Assembly (NCBI RefSeq): GCF_900104055.1
Contig: NZ_FNJQ01000003.1
Span: 81,908-145,907, forward strand
DNA: 64,000 nucleotides
DNA from: Pseudoselenomonas ruminantium
GTDB lineage: Bacteria > Bacillota > Negativicutes > Selenomonadales > Selenomonadaceae
Direction: 5' to 3'
Positions 59,913-64,000 of the stretch are shown in pieces. The translations under genes were made by a program, and so were the position numbers. Below the pieces are notes generated by a model, which saw only the letters and a program-made list of their open reading frames with translations, was not told the DNA's origin and searched no databases. Within the stretch, counting starts at the first letter, position 1, and every line of letters begins with the position of its first letter.

Positions 59913-60503
59913 CTACCTGATATATCCCCGCATTTTCATACTGCAGAATCTATTTTGGCCAATGATAACATGATCTAATACAGGAATATCCAATATCTTG
60001 CCGGATTTGACGAGTTTACGGGTAAGGGTAACAGAAATATCTTCTCTGCTGGGTTCAGGATCTCCACTGGGATGGTTGTGAACAAGGATGATAGAAGCGC
60101 AGGGATATCTTAGCGCTTCCATGAAGACTTCCCGTGGTTGAACGATAGTTGCCGATAAGGAACCAATGGAAATAGTGGGGGCGGCAATGAGGTGGTGCTT
60201 AGTGCTTAACATGGCGATCATGAAATGTTCCTTGCTTTCGTGTATAAGTAAAGGGATAAAGTAATTTGCTACATCTTTGGGAGATTGAAGAATAGGGTTT
60301 GGGATGGGCTGTTCTTCCATGATTCTGCGGACAACTTCCTTTAAGGCGTAGAGTTTTGAGGCTTTTTTTACCCCGACACCCTTTATGGATAAGGGCGCGG
60401 ATAAAATAGCGGAGATTTTTTTACAGGAAAGATTTTTGGCTGGGATGTCCAACAGGGTAGCAAGCAGAGCGGCGTCTGATTCAGAATGTAAGTCTTTCTC
60501 CAT
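59913..60503 (-). CDS. radC: RadC-family JAB protein
   Basis: 196 residues, a little short for RadC (about 220). Helix-hairpin-helix LSIKGVGVKKASKLYALKEV, then the JAB metalloprotease-like core with [20 protein letters not shown] and LDIPVLDHVIIGQNRF. RadC proteins are common on mobile elements; function is debated. AGGAGG ahead of the start. Confidence 0.88.
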   Translation of the reverse strand: MEKDLHSESDAALLATLLDIPAKNLSCKKISAILSAPLSIKGVGVKKASKLYALKEVVRRIMEEQPIPNPILQSPKDVANYFIPLLIHESKEHFMIAMLSTKHHLIAAPTISIGSLSATIVQPREVFMEALRYPCASIILVHNHPSGDPEPSREDISVTLTRKLVKSGKILDIPVLDHVIIGQNRFCSMKMRGYIR

Positions 60504-60697
60504 GGTAATTCCTCCTAAATTTGTCAGAAAATGTTCTTGCAGACATATTTATCTTCTCTCTGTGAGCTGCCTGCTTGTTGGATAATGGATGACAGGAATG
60601 CTTATATACTTGTAGAGGAAACTTTAAAGAATATGGGAAGGAATATTCTGCAGTTATACAGAAAGACTATAAAGAAGATAGATATATTGGAGGAATT

Positions 60698-61000
60698 ATG
60701 GATAAGGTAGGTATCAAGACGACGCTACGCGAAGGCTTAACGGAACAGACAGGCAAAGCAATGGCTGAGGCAGAAGATTTGCTGGAGGAGCTGTTCGGGC
60801 AGTACAATGTGCCCGAGAAAAAGCAGGAGAAAGTTGTAGCCGCACTTCGGGCGTATGTGGATGGTGTTCATGCAGATGGCTATGGTGTGGGCCTTAGTGC
60901 CGGGGCAGAACTTGGTGATATCCGTGGCTATAAAAAGGCCATGGAAGAGGCGGAAGACGCTGCGGCAGAAATGATAGTGACAGCGATTATGAAGAAATAA
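60698..61000 (+). CDS. Hypothetical small protein
   Basis: 100 residues, acidic and helical (AMAEAEDLLEELFGQYNVPE; AMEEAEDAAAEMIVTAIMKK). GGAGG ahead of the start. It ends just before the anchored protein gene. No family recognised. Confidence 0.6.
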   Translation: MDKVGIKTTLREGLTEQTGKAMAEAEDLLEELFGQYNVPEKKQEKVVAALRAYVDGVHADGYGVGLSAGAELGDIRGYKKAMEEAEDAAAEMIVTAIMKK

Positions 61001-61026
61001 TGTTGTTAGGAAAGGTGATGGATTCG

Positions 61027-62061
61027 ATGAACAAAAAAATCACAGCGGTGTTAGTCGTACTTCTGCTGTTAGCGGCAGGAGTGGGTGGCTATATGTATTA
61101 CAAGCGGTCACCAGAATACTCGTTGAAACTCATTCAGGAGTCTGTTAAGGAGCATAATTGGGATAAGTTTTCCCAGCGCGTAGATGTGAAGGGGATGTCC
61201 GAATCGGCCTTTGACGATTTGATTGATGTGGCAATGGAAAAAGATAAGACGATGGACAGCGGCACCAAGACACTGGCTGCCGGATTTGCCCAAATGCTGA
61301 AACCAGCAGTTACTGGAGCCATTGAAAGCGCGGTTAAGGAGTATGTAGAAAAGGGTGAGGTAGATAAGCCTAAGGCAGATGCGGGCAAGAACGGTGACAA
61401 AGATAAAGTCGGCGAACAGGCGGCAGATAACCTCTTGGAGAAAACTCACGCAAAAGATGTGAACTTTACCGGTGTAAAATCATCTGATGTAGATGGTGAC
61501 ATCGCAACAGTAACCTTAGGAATCAAGAATGAAAAGCTGGGCAAGGAATTTGAGCTTAAATTAAGCATGAGCCGTTTGGAAGATGGAACATGGAAAATCA
61601 AGCGTATATCCAACCTGAAGGATTTTATGCAGGCTGTAATAGAGGCAGAAGAGGCGAAGCTGGCTGAACTCAATAGGCCAATAAAGGAAGAACTGGATGC
61701 TGCTGTTAAAATTGGTGCGATTTCTGGGCAGGTGCAACAGAAGGATAGTTATGGCTTTTCCCATCGGCTCCAGCTTAGCAGTGATTTAGAGTTAAGCGCA
61801 GCTAAGCCGGTAAACAGCATAAGCGGAGAAATTACCGTGACAAATCCCAAGGGGGATAGCTCAGTGGTGAAATATACTTATGCAGTTGACGGAGTGGCTT
61901 CCGGCAAGAGTAAGATGAATCTGAGTAAAGATCTGAACATGTTTATGGATGATGAGCTGATAAAATCCAGAGGACAAGGCTATAAATATGAAGCTACAGT
62001 AATGTCCATAAAGTATCAGGATGGTACGGAAACAAAGATGCTAGAGACGTTGCCAGAGTAA
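61027..62061 (+). CDS. Membrane-anchored protein, DUF2939-like
   Basis: 344 residues from ATG 61027 (AAAGGTG ahead). One N-terminal helix (ITAVLVVLLLLAAGVGGYMY) and then SPEYSLKLIQESVKEHNWDK, the DUF2939-type opening, so the rest is outside the membrane. A Lys/Asp-rich linker lies about 130-150. Function unknown. Confidence 0.65.
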   Translation: MNKKITAVLVVLLLLAAGVGGYMYYKRSPEYSLKLIQESVKEHNWDKFSQRVDVKGMSESAFDDLIDVAMEKDKTMDSGTKTLAAGFAQMLKPAVTGAIESAVKEYVEKGEVDKPKADAGKNGDKDKVGEQAADNLLEKTHAKDVNFTGVKSSDVDGDIATVTLGIKNEKLGKEFELKLSMSRLEDGTWKIKRISNLKDFMQAVIEAEEAKLAELNRPIKEELDAAVKIGAISGQVQQKDSYGFSHRLQLSSDLELSAAKPVNSISGEITVTNPKGDSSVVKYTYAVDGVASGKSKMNLSKDLNMFMDDELIKSRGQGYKYEATVMSIKYQDGTETKMLETLPE

Positions 62062-62139
62062 GTTGAAGGGCTGTGAAATTTGTATGGAGCTTTCGCAGCC
62101 CTTTTAGATGCAAAGTAATCTGTGGGAGAAGTGGCATCT

Positions 62140-62833
62140 ATGGAAAATTTTGATAGAATCTTGGTTTGTGGCGATATTCATGGCGAGTGGGATAAATTTA
62201 TGATGACATATAAAAAGGCTGCCTTTAATCAGGACAAGGATTTACTGGTGTTTCTAGGGGATTATCTTGATAGAGGTGAGCCGTGCCTGTGATGGAATCT
62301 TTGGACAAAAGCATATGATATTTTTGCGTGGTAACCATGAGCAGATGTTTTATAAGGCCATGAAGGATAAGGAGGAGTCTGGCAATCTGTTGGCGTTCCT
62401 GTTTGGCTCGTCTAAGGCCCTTTGGCTCAATAATGGCGGCGCTGTAACCAATTCGGAAATCAAAAAGACAGGCAGAGGAGAAGCTCTGACTGATAACTGG
62501 TTGAAGCTGATAGAGCAAATGCCGCTATATGCAGAAGTGGAAGTAAATGGCAAGGCCTATTGGTTCATGCATGCGGATTGTGATCCGGAAGTGCCACTAG
62601 CTGAGCAGGAGACGAAAACATTGCTGTGGAATCGAAGCTTGGCAATGCATCCGCAGCTCCATCAAGGGGCGCAGACGATAGTTCTGCAGGCTTTGGGGTA
62701 TAAGGCAGTGCCTCAGTGGCTGCAAAATGGCAGGCTTGTGCTTATGGATACCGGAAGTTTCTTGGAAAATGGACGCGTGTCCTGCGCAGACTTATTAAGC
62801 AGAGAAGTATATCAATCTTCCGGAGGAATCTAA
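62140..62833 (+). pseudogene. Calcineurin-type phosphatase gene, frameshifted
   Basis: First frame from ATG 62140 reads ILVCGDIHGEWDKF and VFLGDYLDRGEP, the metal motifs GDIHG and GD.LDRG, then hits a stop at about 62291. The third motif and rest (KHMIFLRGNHEQMF, then YWFMHADCDPEVP) follow in another frame to 62833. At least one indel, probably two, within 62280-62320. A read error cannot be excluded. Confidence 0.8.
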
Positions 62834-62837
62834 CGAC

Positions 62838-62880
62838 GAAAAAAAGAAGGGCTTAACGTGTGCTAAGTCCTTCTTTTTCG
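62838..62880. terminator. Bidirectional terminator
   Basis: AAGAAGGGCTTA pairs with TAAGTCCTTCTT across eight bases, A-run on one side and T-run on the other, between convergent genes. Confidence 0.85.
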
Positions 62881-63495
62881 TTATTTCCAATATTGATTAA
62901 ATGTGCCTGATGGATAATCTTTAGGATGAGCCCAACCAACGGTTCCATCTGCCTTTCTGAGGCACATCCAGAAATCAATACCCAGAGAAGCATCGGTCGC
63001 TTCGCCTAGATAAACTCCCCACGGAGAGCTGGGATTGGCATTGGTGAATCCTGAGATATTATAACCTTCCAGCCACCATAACAGCTGACCGTTCCATAGA
63101 GCCAGATATGTTCCTTCGCCAGTATACTGGAGCAGATAAACTATTGTACCGGGATACAGTGTTATGAACTCAGGGCTGGAGGAGTGTTCATATTTATAGG
63201 CTTTGGTGGTTTTCAGTACTTTGACCGCATGGCGGCTGGGATGAGTATAGACCACACAGGAAATGCGTTTGACAATCTCACCGGAGGAAATAGTACTGCT
63301 TACTTTTCCACTATTCGGGGCCGTATAAAGGGTTACAGCGTTTTGGACTTTCAGTTTTACGTTGACTGCAGCTTCAGCGGGCATCCTGTCCCAGACCGTA
63401 TAGTTTGCTGGGGCTTGTTCAGCTGATACATATGCGGCTGTTGAAAAAAATAAAGCCATAAGCAAGCAGGTGAGCTTCATAAGCATTTTGTTCAT
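62881..63495 (-). CDS. Secreted protein with SH3-like features
   Basis: 204 residues. Signal peptide (LTCLLMALFFSTAAYVSA), then NAVTLYTAPNSGKVSSTISS as in bacterial SH3-type domains, and a C-terminal GTYLALWNGQLLWWLEGYNI. Role unknown. ATG follows the end of the truncated gene at 63511 by 15 bases, so both were one operon. Confidence 0.65.
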   Translation of the reverse strand: MNKMLMKLTCLLMALFFSTAAYVSAEQAPANYTVWDRMPAEAAVNVKLKVQNAVTLYTAPNSGKVSSTISSGEIVKRISCVVYTHPSRHAVKVLKTTKAYKYEHSSSPEFITLYPGTIVYLLQYTGEGTYLALWNGQLLWWLEGYNISGFTNANPSSPWGVYLGEATDASLGIDFWMCLRKADGTVGWAHPKDYPSGTFNQYWK

Positions 63496-63510
63496 GTCAT
63501 CACATCCTTA

Positions 63511-63700
63511 TCAGAGTCTGCGGATACCGAACCATCTGGCGTTTTGATCCCAGAACAGCTGGAGACGAAGATCCATGGCAAACTTGCGCTGGTAACCATA
63601 TTGGGCACCGGGAGGCATATATTCGTGCCTGCTGGTAAGAATAAACCGTCCGGTGGCATCGTCATTTAGGAGGGTGTGAATAAAAGTCTGTAAATAGGTC
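63511..63700 (-). pseudogene. C-terminal remnant of a gene cut by an insertion sequence
   Basis: Minus-strand frame ending LQTFIHTLLNDDATGRFILT, EYMPPGAQYGYQRKFAMDLR and WDQNARWFGIRRL, with a stop at 63511-63513. A stop lies just upstream, where the insertion-sequence end should be. No family recognised. Confidence 0.5.
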
Positions 63701-63735
63701 TTCTATGAATTGCTTAAAGAGCCGCATCAAAATTT

Positions 63736-64000
63736 TTACAATCTATCAGGATACATAATCGTCAGCTCGCCTCTGACCTTGCCCCAGTTCCGAATGGGCA
63801 TAGACCATTTCTTGGTAGCCTCAAACGTTGCCAGATACAAGGCCTTTAACAGGGCCTGCTGACTGGGGAAAACACTTCTCTGGCTGTTCAGACGGCGATA
63901 TGAGGAGTTCAGGCTCTCAATGGCGTTGGTCGTGTAAAACGCTGTACGGACGTCTGTTGAGAACTTGAAGATCGGCGTTATTACATCCCAGTTGTCAGAC
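63736..64000 (-). mobile_element. IS256-family transposase, C-terminal part, cut by the right edge
   Basis: 88 residues to the stop at 63736. SDNWDVITPIFKFSTDVRTA, FYTTNAIESLNSSYRRL and FPSQQALLKALYLATFEATK match the IS256 transposase C-terminus, including the late catalytic-region segment around NAIESLN. The insertion probably ends between this stop and 63700. Confidence 0.88.

Overview
The window looks like part of a Negativicutes (Selenomonas-like) replicon. This is an inference from gene types, base composition and gene order; no rRNA or tRNA was seen to confirm it. A Rep_3-type initiator, an iteron array and a ParB/ParA pair at 33.2-37.8 kb indicate a large plasmid, a chromid or an integrated plasmid. 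Most of the rest is metabolic and accessory cargo.

Layout. 0-3 kb: CO dehydrogenase (cooS) with an ABC binding protein running off the left edge. 3.3-11.7 kb: a minus-strand accessory island with Sel1-repeat genes (one frameshifted), a degenerate FtsZ-like protein, a PcfJ-like protein, a YaaW/UPF0174 protein, an Ala/Gly-rich protein with a possible nuclease N-terminus, several glycine-zipper peptides, and a CARF-domain protein next to an unrecognised 350-residue protein. 11.8-22.3 kb: a type III-D CRISPR effector operon (cas6, CARF-HEPN csx1, TIGR03986-type RAMP, csx19, double Cas7, csx10, Cas7, cas10). 22.5-26.8 kb: divergent cas2, a 7-repeat array, cas1, a prokaryotic viperin, a second decayed array with a copied leader, and an unknown gene. 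27-33.2 kb: methyltransferase, pdxS-pdxT-pdxR, acetolactate decarboxylase and a secreted protein. 33.2-37.8 kb: rep/par. 37.9-52.8 kb: Rrf2 regulator, polar amino acid ABC transporter, PucR regulator, GABA aminotransferase/Fe-ADH/aspartase cluster, and small enzymes. 52.8-64 kb: a second accessory stretch with a large Sel1 protein, DUF1266 paralogs, two radC copies (one broken), a broken phosphatase, and an IS256-type transposase cut by the right edge.

Main observation. Eight sites on both strands share TGCCAAA and GGTTATAT-like blocks with the same 23-nt offset. Several of them lie directly behind a terminator. They precede yaaW, the Ala/Gly-rich gene, both glycine-zipper peptide genes, the viperin and the unknown 215-residue gene. 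This looks like one dedicated promoter class joining a viperin and membrane-active-looking peptides around a type III-D CRISPR locus. The CARF protein and its unrecognised neighbour, which has faint sigma-factor-like features, are candidates for the control element. That link is inference.

Working model. Cas10 (intact GGDD) would make cyclic oligoadenylate on target RNA recognition. Csx1 (CARF plus HEPN) would respond as an RNase, and the second CARF protein could act on the shared-promoter genes. The rest of the window is ordinary metabolism plus decaying cargo: at least three gene fragments and three frameshifted or deleted genes.
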